Positions 46,675 to 56,402 of a stretch of 64,000 bases of DNA are shown here, piece by piece. Under the pieces are notes generated by a model that worked only from the letters and a program-made list of their open reading frames with translations, searched no databases and was not told where the DNA came from. Each line of letters starts with the position of its first letter. Position 1 is the first letter of the stretch. The stretch lies in contig CAWCAJ010000001.1 in assembly GCA_963793465.1 (NCBI GenBank), forward strand, positions 558,001-622,000, written 5' to 3'. This DNA is from CAJQPP01 sp963793465 (GTDB taxonomy: Bacteria; Planctomycetota; Planctomycetia; Pirellulales; Pirellulaceae). A program made the translations under genes and the position numbers.

Positions 46675-49600
46675 ATGACACGTACTCAAAGCCGCCCATC
46701 CTCACAACTTCTCAGAATCGACTTTGAGAAGCTGGAAGACCGAAATCTATTGGCAGCGGCAGCGGGCGACTGGGGCAGTTTCCTGTTGGCCGGCCAGGAA
46801 CAGTTCATCCTCGGGTACCTGGCCGCACAATCCGACACCGCCTACCTGCAACAGGGGGCGCACGACCTGCAATTGGTGGGTGTGGAAAATAGCGATTCGT
46901 CCACGACGGCTGTCTTTCAGCAGCTGATGGAGGGGTTACCGATTCACGGCACCTATGTTGCGGTGACGGTTAGCCCGGCCAACCAGATCCTTGACGTCGA
47001 GGACCGGGGCATTTGGCACCTGCCTTCCGAGGACTCGCTCACACCCTCGATCGGTATGGCCGCCGCGGTCCAGACCGCCAATGCGGGCTTTTCCGGTCAT
47101 GCGGGTTTAATGACGCAAGGCGAACTGGTCTGGTTCCGCAAGGACGACCGCGCCGAATTGGCCTGGCGTATCGAAACGGTGGTACCCAATGCCAACATCC
47201 ACAATGTCGATTTGGAGTTCATGGCCGTCGTGGATGCCCACTCGGGATCGCTGCTGTCCCAGGTTCAATCGCCTGCCGTGCTGGATCATATCCTGCAGTC
47301 GGATGTGGGGATCTATCCACGAATCGTGATCAATGATGACATCGGTCCGGCAGGCTCCCAGGCCTATGCCGATCCTTTCGATTCCGTCGTCTCGACACCA
47401 GGCTGTACCGGAACGTTGGTTGCCGCCAACGTAGTGATTTCGGCGCGGCATTGTGGCACGGGCGCGGGCGGCAGCGTGAACTTCGGTGAAAATTCGAATG
47501 CCCCCCTGTTCACCGCGACCGTGGAATCTTCGATTTTGCCGGCTGGTAACGGGACGTTGCTGGATGGGGGCGATGTGGCGATTCTGATATTGACGGCAGA
47601 TGTTCCGGCCAACGTAGCCACGCCCATGCGGTTCATTGAGCCCACCAGCGAGCTGGTGGGTCAGGTCGCCGCCACGATCGGTTACGGACTGAATGGCGTA
47701 GGCAGCCTGGGCCATCAGGGCTCGTCGGATGGTTTGCGGTGGGGCGGGGAAAACGTCATCGATGTATTTGGCACACCGGCAGCCGCCGCGGGAACCAACA
47801 TTTTTTCCACCGATTTCGACGATGGAACGGCCGCCGCCAACACGATTACCGGCAGCGATCCCATGCCCCTGGAGTTCGAAGCCACGACCGCACCGGGCGA
47901 CAGCGGCGGTCCCCTGTTGGTGATGGCCGGCAACGAATGGGCCATCGCGGGAGTGCTTTCGGGCGGAACGAACCCGAACAGTTTCTATGGCGACATTTCC
48001 TGGTGGACGGGTACCACCGCCTTCAAAGCGGACATCGAAGCGGTTGGGGGGGAGTTTGTAACTTTCGGGGAACTGGAGGTCAGCTTCGATGGGGACGTCA
48101 TCAATGACGAAGCGACGTTTGATTTCGGGGTCACCGCTTTGGGACAGACGATCACCAGGACCTTTACGGTAACGAATCGCGATCCTGTCGGTGAGTTGAC
48201 ACTCACGGAACCCATCCTGGTTCCGGATGCATTCACCGTCATCAGCTCGTTTGGAAAACTGGTATTGGCACCGGGAGAGTCGACCAACTTCAGCGTTCGC
48301 TTTGACAGCAATCCCTTTGGCACCTATGCGGGAGAACTGGCGTTCGAGTCGGGCGATGCCGACGAGTCACCCTTCAATCTGACGCTCCGGGCGGTCGTGG
48401 CACCGCCGGTCGGTGAAGCCGGTAATGTGATCGCAGATGGTGGCTGGAAGACGGTATTCCTGAAAAACACCTATCTCGATCCCGTGATCGTGGCAGGTCC
48501 TGCCACCTTCAATGACGCGGATCCCGTGGCGGTCCGCGTCCGCAATGTGACGCAGGACAGCTTTCAAATTCGCGCGCAGGAGTGGAGTTACCTGACCGGT
48601 CGCCATTTCGACGAACGGATCAGCTACGTGGTCATGGAATCCGGAATTCATCGACTGGCGGACGGGACCACTCTGATCGCTCAAAACACCTCCGGTGTTG
48701 GCACTGAGTTTGGATCGGTCGCTTTTGAACTTCCCTTTTCGGCCACTCCCGTGGTTTTGGCTCAGACCGTAACGGTCAACGGAGGTGCTCCCGTGACCAC
48801 CCGTCTGAACAACATCAGCAGCACCGGGTTCGAGATCAAATTGCAGGAGGAAGAGGCCGCCGACCAGACCCACAATCCGGAAACGGTTGCCTGGCTGGCC
48901 CTGTTGAGCAACGATCAACCCCTTGGCGTCTTGCAACAGGAATCCGTGATCACCGGAAAGATTGTGGATGAAAATGTGGAAACCATTGACTTTGAGGTCA
49001 ATTTCACCGATGCCCCGGTTTTTCTGGCCAACATGCAGTCCTTCGTAGGTTCCAACGTGGCTACGGTTCGGCTGGCGGACATTTCCAACACGACCGCCCA
49101 GATCTTTGTGGAAGAAGAACAGTCCCGAGATGAAGAGGTGGGCCATGGTGACGAATCGGTCGGTTTCCTGGCCCTGCAGGAAGGAGACATTGTCGGCCGC
49201 ACGATCATCGGAGAGGCTGGCAAGATTGACGACCTGGATCGCCGATGGCAACGCATCACTCTGGCGCAGAGCTATCTCGACCCGGTGGTAGTCGTTTCTG
49301 TGAATTCATACAACGAAGCCGACCCCGGGGTTCCCCGAGTGCGGAACGTGACCAGTAACTCCTTTGAAGTGCATTTCGAGGAATGGAATTACCTGGACCT
49401 GGATCACGCGCCCGAAACAGCCTCCTATTTCGTGTTTGAGGCTGGTATTCATCGGCTGCGTGATGGAACCATCATTGAAGCCCGGAATTCCACCGCCAAT
49501 CACGAGTGGACTGCGGTCACATTCACGGGCGACCAGCAAGGCGAAACGCCGCTGGTCTTCTCACAGGTCGCATCAGTGAATGGACCTTCCACGGTCACCA

Positions 49601-50364
49601 CTCGTCAACAGAACATCACCAGCGAGGGTTTTGAGGTCCGTGTTCAGGAGGAAGAGGGGTCGGACGATCCCGAACATGTCTTTGAGTCCATTGCCTGGAT
49701 CGCGGTCCACGAAATCCGTGGCGATGTGGGGTCCGTGTTTTACGAGGCCTTCCTGCATGACGAACCCGTAAATCATGTGATTGACACGACCATCCCGTTG
49801 ACCAATACGTTTGATGAAGCGCCGGCTGTTTTGGCCGCCATGCAAACCACGATCGGTGACAACACCGCCTCCGTCCGACAAACGCTGGTCACCGCCGGCC
49901 GCGTTCAGTTGTTTGTGGAGGAAGAACGATCGTTTGACAATGAAGTCGGCCATATCCCCGAAGACATCGCCGTATTCGCTTTGAACACTGGGATTGTGGA
50001 CGGATACATCATTGACCTGTTTGACAATCAGGATGTCCAGGGACGTAACTTCGCGTCCACCCCGACTTCTTCTTTCGAGCGGAGTTCAGAGGCCTTCAGG
50101 ATAGAACCCTGGAATGGCCTGTTGGATGCGGGCTCGATCCAACAGATGATCCAGTCCCGCCAGCAATTCGATGCCGTGTTCCAGCAACTGCACCCAACGG
50201 TCGCCCAGCCGGACCCCATCCCGGTACCGCGGGCGGACATGGCAGGTGCGGTGAAACTGGATATCGTTCAGGAAATTGACTGGATTGATCGGGTCCATGA
50301 ATCCGAACCGGCCTGGAGTGACAGCCTGGATCCGAATCAACCATTCATCGGCAGCCCCTTTTGA
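46675..50364 (+). CDS. Large secreted trypsin-like protease with six-module repeat region
   Basis: 1229 residues from ATG 46675. The planctomycete signature FEKLEDRNLLA is at about residues 17-27. A propeptide-like region follows (GLPIHGTYVAVTV). A chymotrypsin-fold domain (about 225-460) has histidine in SARHC (near 258), aspartate in DGGDVAIL (near 299) and serine in PGDSGGPLL (near 409), so the catalytic triad is complete. Next is a choice-of-anchor-D/immunoglobulin-like domain (about 465-580). Then two long repeats (from 48415 and 49211) each hold three modules of the form RVRNVT..SF....EW/EEE..H..E, resembling H-type lectin modules. Probably a cell-surface or secreted protease with ligand-binding arms. 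Confidence 0.82.
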   Translation: MTRTQSRPSSQLLRIDFEKLEDRNLLAAAAGDWGSFLLAGQEQFILGYLAAQSDTAYLQQGAHDLQLVGVENSDSSTTAVFQQLMEGLPIHGTYVAVTVSPANQILDVEDRGIWHLPSEDSLTPSIGMAAAVQTANAGFSGHAGLMTQGELVWFRKDDRAELAWRIETVVPNANIHNVDLEFMAVVDAHSGSLLSQVQSPAVLDHILQSDVGIYPRIVINDDIGPAGSQAYADPFDSVVSTPGCTGTLVAANVVISARHCGTGAGGSVNFGENSNAPLFTATVESSILPAGNGTLLDGGDVAILILTADVPANVATPMRFIEPTSELVGQVAATIGYGLNGVGSLGHQGSSDGLRWGGENVIDVFGTPAAAAGTNIFSTDFDDGTAAANTITGSDPMPLEFEATTAPGDSGGPLLVMAGNEWAIAGVLSGGTNPNSFYGDISWWTGTTAFKADIEAVGGEFVTFGELEVSFDGDVINDEATFDFGVTALGQTITRTFTVTNRDPVGELTLTEPILVPDAFTVISSFGKLVLAPGESTNFSVRFDSNPFGTYAGELAFESGDADESPFNLTLRAVVAPPVGEAGNVIADGGWKTVFLKNTYLDPVIVAGPATFNDADPVAVRVRNVTQDSFQIRAQEWSYLTGRHFDERISYVVMESGIHRLADGTTLIAQNTSGVGTEFGSVAFELPFSATPVVLAQTVTVNGGAPVTTRLNNISSTGFEIKLQEEEAADQTHNPETVAWLALLSNDQPLGVLQQESVITGKIVDENVETIDFEVNFTDAPVFLANMQSFVGSNVATVRLADISNTTAQIFVEEEQSRDEEVGHGDESVGFLALQEGDIVGRTIIGEAGKIDDLDRRWQRITLAQSYLDPVVVVSVNSYNEADPGVPRVRNVTSNSFEVHFEEWNYLDLDHAPETASYFVFEAGIHRLRDGTIIEARNSTANHEWTAVTFTGDQQGETPLVFSQVASVNGPSTVTTRQQNITSEGFEVRVQEEEGSDDPEHVFESIAWIAVHEIRGDVGSVFYEAFLHDEPVNHVIDTTIPLTNTFDEAPAVLAAMQTTIGDNTASVRQTLVTAGRVQLFVEEERSFDNEVGHIPEDIAVFALNTGIVDGYIIDLFDNQDVQGRNFASTPTSSFERSSEAFRIEPWNGLLDAGSIQQMIQSRQQFDAVFQQLHPTVAQPDPIPVPRADMAGAVKLDIVQEIDWIDRVHESEPAWSDSLDPNQPFIGSPF

Positions 50365-50466
50365 GTCTTTGCTGCAGACGGTATGCGGCCGAGTTCATTC
50401 GCGGCTGCCGGGCCCCGGTCCACCCCCTGCGTGTGAGTTGAACCGGGTAAGGATACTGCTCTAAAT

Positions 50467-51414
50467 ATGAATTCCGATGTGGCCAGTAGGCTGGATGATG
50501 AAACTCGGCAAGACGCATTGCCATTGATTGATCTGGCGCTGATTGAGGATCTTGGCTCTCTGGACAGAGACCGTCAGCTGGATGTGACCACGGAAGCGGT
50601 CGTTCCCGAACAGGTCCCTGGCTCAGCCACCTTTGTCTCTCGCCAACCCGGTATCCTGTGTGGTGTGGCTGTTTGTGAATGGGTGTTACAACGAATTCGC
50701 CGCGACTTGCAACTGGAGACGTTGTTGGCCGATGGCGATCCCTTGCAGCGAGGCGATGCCATTGCCGTGCTATCGGGAAATGCCCGGGATATCCTGATTG
50801 CCGAACGCACTTGCCTGAATTTCATGGGGCGGCTGTCGGGAATCAGCAGCCTGACACGGGAATTTGTCGACCAGGTGGCCGGAACAAAGGCCCAAGTTCT
50901 GGATACCAGGAAAACCACGCCCGGCTGGCGAAGACTGGAAAAATACGCCGTCCATTGCGGTGGTGGAACCAACCATCGAATGGGACTTTATGATGCGGTG
51001 CTGATCAAGGACAATCACCTGGCCATGATGGATGCGCTAAGTGCAGAGCCCCTTGGAGAAATCCGGCTGGCTGTGGAGCGTGCCCGTCAGTGGATTGACC
51101 GGCATGCCGACCGCCTGCCGCAAGGTCGGAACACCGTCCTGCAAATCGAGGTGGACCGGCTGGACCAATTCCACCTGGCAATCGAATTGGATGTGGACAT
51201 CATCCTGCTTGACAACATGGATTTGCCCCAATTGCGTCTGGCCGTCGAGACCCGCGATCGAATGGGAAAACAAATCCTGCTGGAGGCTTCCGGGGGAGTC
51301 AATCTCCAGACAATCGGCAGGATTGCGCAGACCGGCGTAGACCGGATCAGCGTGGGCGCCCTGACCCATTCAGCCGTTAATCTCGACATTGGCCTGGACT
51401 GGCAACTGGGCTGA
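50467..51414 (+). CDS. nadC: Nicotinate-nucleotide pyrophosphorylase (carboxylating)
   Basis: 315 residues. The quinolinate-site motif TRKTTPGWRRLEKYAV, the histidine segment GGGTNHRMGLYDAVLIKDNH, and the C-terminal barrel strands (DIILLDNMDLPQL; LLEASGGVN; DRISVGALTHSA) identify NadC. It makes nicotinate mononucleotide from quinolinate and PRPP in NAD synthesis. The N-terminus is about 25 residues longer than usual, but the ATG at 50467 is the only good start. Isolated; nadA and nadB are not in the window. Confidence 0.95.
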   Translation: MNSDVASRLDDETRQDALPLIDLALIEDLGSLDRDRQLDVTTEAVVPEQVPGSATFVSRQPGILCGVAVCEWVLQRIRRDLQLETLLADGDPLQRGDAIAVLSGNARDILIAERTCLNFMGRLSGISSLTREFVDQVAGTKAQVLDTRKTTPGWRRLEKYAVHCGGGTNHRMGLYDAVLIKDNHLAMMDALSAEPLGEIRLAVERARQWIDRHADRLPQGRNTVLQIEVDRLDQFHLAIELDVDIILLDNMDLPQLRLAVETRDRMGKQILLEASGGVNLQTIGRIAQTGVDRISVGALTHSAVNLDIGLDWQLG

Positions 51415-51661
51415 TAAGCCAGCGATTTGTGGGTTTTTGGCAACCTGCTGATGGCAGGAGACCACACCCGGTGGAGGGCCATTGCTTCTCCGAAACTCTC
51501 GCCCCATCTGGTTTTGACATGTCTCAGGCGTGACCTAATTTTGTATGCAGCCACGCCAATTTGGGGAGCGGCGAGGTTGTTCGCGCGACGAGGATGGCAT
51601 GATGCCAGAGGGGACTTCGTCGCGTTTTTCATGCGCGGTCCGCAACCCCCGTTCCCGCGAG

Positions 51662-52231
51662 TCACGCCGTATCGGATGGATGCTCGTGAAATTCATGCCC
51701 ATGAATCGGGTGCACATGCTCATGCACACGCTTCAAATGAGCAATCACTCCTTTTGCTCGCAAGGCATCCTCGTGCGTTCCATGCACGACCAGAATTTGA
51801 TGACCGTCCCGTAGCAATTGGTCGTACTCCTTGATCGTAGGCAAATCAACGGAATCATCATCGACGGCGTGCTCCACGCCCGCCATCCCGCCAAGAATCG
51901 CCCCCGTCACCCCGCCGATTACCAGCATGCCAATGGCAGCGCCCGGGAAAGGCGTCAATACGGCGGTGATCAATCCGGCGGCGGCACCACTGGCCAACCC
52001 GACGCCTCCCCACCTTTCGGCCGCATCGATCAACGACGTGGTCGTGGTTTCGTGCACTTTGGGCGTATCCACATCGGGTGACTCGATGTGGAAATCGTGA
52101 GTAACCAACTCCATCTGTGCTGTGGAAAATCCAGCCTCATGCAAGGCCTGAACCGCTGCCACGGCTGTCGGCTTGTCTTCAAACACGGTGACCAGTGCTC
52201 GATGGTTGGTATTTTGATTGGGAGAATTCAT
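51662..52231 (-). CDS. GSP17M/YflT-like stress protein with glycine-rich membrane segment
   Basis: 189 residues from ATG 52231; the open frame extends further upstream without support. Residues 10-50 (ALVTVFEDKPTAVAAVQALH) resemble the YflT/general stress protein 17M domain. The centre is a long small-residue hydrophobic pair (GVGLASGAAAGLITAVL; GMLVIGGVTGAILGGMAG), probably membrane-associated with glycine-zipper packing. The C-terminus is histidine-rich (HEHVHPIHGHEFHEH), so it may bind metal. Divergent from the senB-like gene. Function unproven. Confidence 0.6.
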   Translation of the reverse strand: MNSPNQNTNHRALVTVFEDKPTAVAAVQALHEAGFSTAQMELVTHDFHIESPDVDTPKVHETTTTSLIDAAERWGGVGLASGAAAGLITAVLTPFPGAAIGMLVIGGVTGAILGGMAGVEHAVDDDSVDLPTIKEYDQLLRDGHQILVVHGTHEDALRAKGVIAHLKRVHEHVHPIHGHEFHEHPSDTA

Positions 52232-52505
52232 GGGAGCCTTTGCTTTAACATGGATCAAATCGAATAGCCGTCGATTCAAGTTGTTTCCGTGGTGCGTTGA
52301 ACCGCGCATGTTGACGCTCATTTGTATCGCAAAGCCTGTGCCATTCTGCTTTCGTTTCGGTTTCTTGGCATATTTTCGCCATGCTTGGCTGCTGGACGAA
52401 TATACTCGGGACACCACTGAGCGTTTGGGCGCACTGCGCCGATTCCAGCAGCCTGCGGCAACACCCTTTCCTGCACCCAGCTTGAAATGAATGACTGGCA
52501 CTTGC

Positions 52506-53522
52506 ATGCGGATCTTGATCGTGGCTCCCGTACCACCAACGTCCACGCGGGGAAATCGAATTACGGCGCTACGATGGCAATCGCTTCTGCAACAATTGGG
52601 CTGTGAAGTCACGATTGCGGAATCGTATCAGGATGATTTGCCCTACGATGTCCTGGTGGCATTGCACGCCCGGCGGAGCCATGCCGCCATTCGGCGATTC
52701 AGGGAATTGCAACCCCAAGCCAGAGTCATCGTTTGTTTGACGGGCACCGACTTGCATGTGGATTTTCAATCCGCCAATCAGCACCATCGGGATGCGACTA
52801 CCCGCCAGAACTACCGCGACGTCCAGGACTCATTGCAACGGGCCGACTTGATCGTGTTGTTGGAGCCTCATGGCATCGCCAAACTGCCAGCCAGGTTTCG
52901 TACACAAACACGTGTGATCCTGCAATCCGCAGAACCTGCAGAATTGGCTGCGCCGCCCCGCAACGGTGAATTTCTGGTCACGGTGATTGCCCATCTGCGT
53001 GCCATCAAGGATCCGTTTCGCACCGCCAGGGCTGCCCGCCAGCTGCCCGAGACGTCGCGGATCCGGGTGGTTCAAATTGGCGCCGCGTTGAACCCGGCGA
53101 TGAGATTGGAAGCGGAGAACGAGCAACGGCTGAATCCCCGATATCAATGGATCGGGCCCGTTCCGCATGCCGCCGCCATCGGCTGGTTGACCCAGAGTCA
53201 GCTGACGGTTTTGTCATCCATTCACGAAGGCGCGCCGAGCGTGATATCGGAAGCCGTCGTTAACGGAATACCGGTGTTGGCCTCTCGAATCGACGCCTGC
53301 ATCGGCTTGCTGGGCAGTGATTACCCCGGCCTTTTTCCGGTGGGAGATACCCAGCAATTGGCAGACCTGATGAGCCGGGCCGAGTTGGATCCGGCTTATC
53401 TGCAACAACTGAATCGCGCCATTCGAGATCGTCAGAATCAATTTTCACGTGATCGCGAATTGCAAGCTTGGCGTGACCTTTTACGGGAACTCGGACTTTG
53501 CGAAAGCGGGTTGGCTCCTTGA
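52506..53522 (+). CDS. SenB-like glycosyltransferase (selenosugar synthase family)
   Basis: 338 residues from ATG 52506 (MRILIVAPVPPTSTRGN). GT-B fold. The family pattern matches the TIGR04348/SenB group: LHARRSHAAIRRF, VIVCLTGTDLHVDF, VIAHLRAIKDPFRTA, YQWIGPVPHAAAIGWL, then SVISEAVVNGIPVLAS and GLLGSDYPGLFPVGD. SenB transfers a sugar from a nucleotide sugar to selenophosphate in selenoneine biosynthesis. The usual partners SenA and SenC are not next to this gene in the window, so the enzyme may serve another sugar transfer. Cytoplasmic. Confidence 0.72.
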   Translation: MRILIVAPVPPTSTRGNRITALRWQSLLQQLGCEVTIAESYQDDLPYDVLVALHARRSHAAIRRFRELQPQARVIVCLTGTDLHVDFQSANQHHRDATTRQNYRDVQDSLQRADLIVLLEPHGIAKLPARFRTQTRVILQSAEPAELAAPPRNGEFLVTVIAHLRAIKDPFRTARAARQLPETSRIRVVQIGAALNPAMRLEAENEQRLNPRYQWIGPVPHAAAIGWLTQSQLTVLSSIHEGAPSVISEAVVNGIPVLASRIDACIGLLGSDYPGLFPVGDTQQLADLMSRAELDPAYLQQLNRAIRDRQNQFSRDRELQAWRDLLRELGLCESGLAP

Positions 53523-53990
53523 AAGGCATGCCCACCGATCCCCGTTTCGTAACGTGAGCAGCAGGAGACGGTCGCTGGGCGGCCTTCGACGATTCCGGTG
53601 GCAACCCACAAAACGTCCTGCAGTTAGCTGCTCGGTTGCGATTTTTTTGGAAGGCTCGCAAACGACAGAATCGGGCAAGGGTGGTTAAAAATATGGCAAG
53701 AGCCTCCACCAGGAGCGCACAAGGGAATCCTTGCTCCCCTTACGGCTTTCCATTCGGATACCGATTGTAAGGCACCTCGCCCAGGCAACCGTCGGTGGAA
53801 ATAAAGCCCCAACCCCGCCGTTGTTTTCGTTAAAATTGCCTCAAAGGTGCCAGGATTCCTAAATCTCGCCAAACAGCATCGATCTGGTCGAATTTTCTGG
53901 ATACCGCGGGCAGATAAAGTGAAAGGACGAGGAGCTCCCACCAACCCCAAAATTCCCTACCCCTTGATGGGCGAGCGGTTACCCGATGCC
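53523..53990. other. Intergenic region upstream of the pilus/secretion operon
   Basis: 468 bases with no supported gene; frames on both strands lack domains. Presumably contains the operon promoter. An AT-rich stretch near 53685-53695 is the only notable composition change. Confidence 0.35.
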
Positions 53991-54773
53991 ATGACTTACC
54001 TACACTCCAACGCCCCGCGTCGCGACGGTCTCACGCTGATCGAATTGCTGGTGGTCTTGACCATTCTGATTGCCTTGGGAGGGATCGTCGTGGCGTCCCT
54101 TCCCGGGCTATTGGAGCGGACTCAGTCTGCGACGGCAGCGGCCAACGTACCCGAGATCGACGCGGCCATTCGCAGGCAATTGATCACGGCTCATGGAGTT
54201 GTGGGAAACCGGTTTGATTCGTTGATCGCGGCTGGATCTGGGGAAATCGCGAATTTCGTTGGTGGCAAATCCTATTTCCAACCGGTTACGCTGAATGAGG
54301 AAGACGTTCAGGCGTTGGCCAGGATCGGGTTGACAGAACTGATCCCGGCTCAGGCGAGTCCGGTCAACGCGACTTTTGAATCCCATCAGTCATTACCCGT
54401 AGCCATCGCCAAAGATACCAAAGTCTGTGCCGTCGCCGGTCCCTTTGCCGTTGAGATGATGGAACAGATGTGGAACTTGACACCCTCGGAAGACAGTCGT
54501 TTTCTGGTATTCGGATTGGGTGGAAAGTGCTCGTTGGTGGGTGGCTCGGCAACGGCGTTGTTCCCCGAGGCACCGGTCCATTTTTCGGACGCTGCCAGCA
54601 CCGGTCCAGAAAACATGTACTCACGCTATTTGATCGTGATTGAGTTGACATCGCCACCGGAAGCCACCTCTCGGGCTCGCTATGTTGGCGTGGCGATCCC
54701 TGATACGCGTGGCTTGCGTGGGATCTCCCAGGAATTGCAGGAGGTTTACAGCAGCCAAACGACACTCCAGTAG
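53991..54773 (+). CDS. Type II secretion/type IV pilus pseudopilin
   Basis: 260 residues from ATG 53991, chosen because it gives a short 13-residue leader ending RRDG before LTLIELLVVLTI. This is a class III prepilin cleavage site with the conserved glutamate at +5. An upstream in-frame start would make a long leader. The hydrophobic helix is followed by a globular region of about 200 residues without clear family resemblance. A prepilin peptidase, not in the window, would process it. First of three pseudopilins at the start of a ten-gene cluster. Confidence 0.87.
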   Translation: MTYLHSNAPRRDGLTLIELLVVLTILIALGGIVVASLPGLLERTQSATAAANVPEIDAAIRRQLITAHGVVGNRFDSLIAAGSGEIANFVGGKSYFQPVTLNEEDVQALARIGLTELIPAQASPVNATFESHQSLPVAIAKDTKVCAVAGPFAVEMMEQMWNLTPSEDSRFLVFGLGGKCSLVGGSATALFPEAPVHFSDAASTGPENMYSRYLIVIELTSPPEATSRARYVGVAIPDTRGLRGISQELQEVYSSQTTLQ

Positions 54774-54819
54774 TCCCGATTCGCCCTCCAGTACCCCGCC
54801 TTAATCCCCGACAAGAATC

Positions 54820-55482
54820 ATGAATCCATTGAAACGAGCACCTCAGGTCTCCCAGTGGAGATCCTCTCGCAGCGGCCTCACTCTGTTGGAACTGGTGGTT
54901 GTGCTTCTGGTCATGGTGGCCACCGCCGTGATTGTGATACCCATGATCGGCACACAGGTCCAGACACCGGATGGTGATTTGGCCACCCCCCACGAGCTGA
55001 CGACACGTTCAACGATGAATGTGCTTCGCGAGGCCATTGTGGGGGACAAAGGTGTCATGGAAAACCTGGCTCATGCACCGGACGCCCTTCCCCGAGAAGT
55101 CTCCGAATTGGTTGATGAAGCGCCACCTCAGCTTCTGCTACAGCGAAAGCCGGAACTGGCCAAGTTCAACTCCATTTACGGCATTGGCTGGCGAGGCCCC
55201 TATATCCTGCCCACCGGCAAGAACGAACTGGGTAAGCCGACGGTGGTGGATGGCTGGGGTCAGGAAATCAAGTTGCAGGTGGATTTTGATGAGGATGGTG
55301 AGGTGGATCCGGAGGAAAGTCGCTACATCCGTTTGGTTTCCGGCGGCCCCAACGGCAAGATCGACACACCCAGTGATGCCGCCAACATGCAACCCGGGAA
55401 AGATGAACGACAGACGTTGACCATGGACGATTGCGGCGATGATTTGGTGCTGTTTTTATGCGTTCCCGACGAACGGCATTGA
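54820..55482 (+). CDS. Type II secretion/type IV pilus pseudopilin, calcium-loop type
   Basis: 220 residues. The leader ends SRSG before LTLLELVVVLLVMVAT, with glutamate at +5. The globular part has a GspG-like core: GWRGPYILPTGKNELGKP, then VDGWGQEIKL, then an acidic DFDEDGEVDPEES that may bind calcium as in GspG-type major pseudopilins. Likely the major pseudopilin or a close paralog. Starts 46 bases after the previous gene. Confidence 0.85.
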   Translation: MNPLKRAPQVSQWRSSRSGLTLLELVVVLLVMVATAVIVIPMIGTQVQTPDGDLATPHELTTRSTMNVLREAIVGDKGVMENLAHAPDALPREVSELVDEAPPQLLLQRKPELAKFNSIYGIGWRGPYILPTGKNELGKPTVVDGWGQEIKLQVDFDEDGEVDPEESRYIRLVSGGPNGKIDTPSDAANMQPGKDERQTLTMDDCGDDLVLFLCVPDERH

Positions 55483-55514
55483 TTGGCCAACCCAACCAGC
55501 GGCGGCGGAGGATC

Positions 55515-56402
55515 ATGGTAACGATGCAAGACTGGGAATGGCCCCTACTTCCGGATTCTGGTGGGTATGCCGAGCGTCGCGGCCTGACATTGCTGGAACT
55601 GCTGGTTGTCTTGGTGATCTTGTCGATTGTCGCCACAGTGGCCGTGAATTCGCTGCAACCACGTGTGGAATCGACACGTTTCGAACAGACGCGGAATTTG
55701 CTGGGGAACATTCGCACGGCCACCATTGGCGCTGACGCGGCTCGCCAAACCGATGGAACACCTTTGGTCAGCGGGTTCGTGGCGGATATTGGCCGTTTAC
55801 CCAGAATATCGAGTCGCCTGCCAGCTGGCGAAACCAGCGGTCGGGAGCTGAGTGAATTATGGGAACAGGATTCCATGTTGGCTCGCAATTTTCCGTTTCG
55901 GTTTCGCAGCGGCCCCCGCAGCCCCGTGGACTATTCGCAGATTCAGATCCCCTGTGGCTGGCGGGGCCCCTACTTGCAGCTACCGATGGGCAGCACGCAA
56001 CTGAGGGATGCCTGGGGCAAGCCCTTTGAAATCGAGCGGGGTACCGATGGCGCGGTGGAGTGTCTGATCTGGAAGCCCCGGGGGGACTTTGACCGTGAAA
56101 TGATCTGCGGCCTCAAATCCGGCAAAGTCAATGTAAGCGGAACGCTGAACTTCGGTGAAACCCCACCCAGCAACGTGGATGTCGTGTTGTTGGGTCCCCA
56201 CCCCGATTCCTCGCTGAGCGAGTTGCGGGTATTTGCCGATGAAGACACTAACCCGAACACATTTACCTTTAGTCAGGTTCCCGTGGGACTCAGGGCGCTC
56301 AGTGTCCGTTACGACGGAAAGCAGCTTATTCGCTACCTGCAAGTTCCCCATCAAGGTCTGACCCTGGGGCTGGAACTGTCGGAACCTGCGGAAACTCAAT
56401 GA
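55515..56402 (+). CDS. Type II secretion pseudopilin with extra C-terminal beta domain
   Basis: 295 residues from ATG 55515, with GGAGGATC directly upstream. The leader ends AERRG before LTLLELLVVLVILS. The middle has the GspG-like features GWRGPYLQLPMG and RDAWGKPFEIERG. After about residue 200 a separate beta-rich domain follows (NFGETPPSNVDVVLLGP and VPVGLRALSVRYDGK) that looks like a carboxypeptidase-regulatory/Cna-B-type fold. That appendage is unusual for a pseudopilin and could bind a partner or cargo. Its stop overlaps the next start by four bases. Confidence 0.83.
   Translation: MVTMQDWEWPLLPDSGGYAERRGLTLLELLVVLVILSIVATVAVNSLQPRVESTRFEQTRNLLGNIRTATIGADAARQTDGTPLVSGFVADIGRLPRISSRLPAGETSGRELSELWEQDSMLARNFPFRFRSGPRSPVDYSQIQIPCGWRGPYLQLPMGSTQLRDAWGKPFEIERGTDGAVECLIWKPRGDFDREMICGLKSGKVNVSGTLNFGETPPSNVDVVLLGPHPDSSLSELRVFADEDTNPNTFTFSQVPVGLRALSVRYDGKQLIRYLQVPHQGLTLGLELSEPAETQ

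Noticed and set aside
48367..49251. Minus-strand frame of 294 codons
   Set aside because: Antisense of the repeat region of the large secreted protease.
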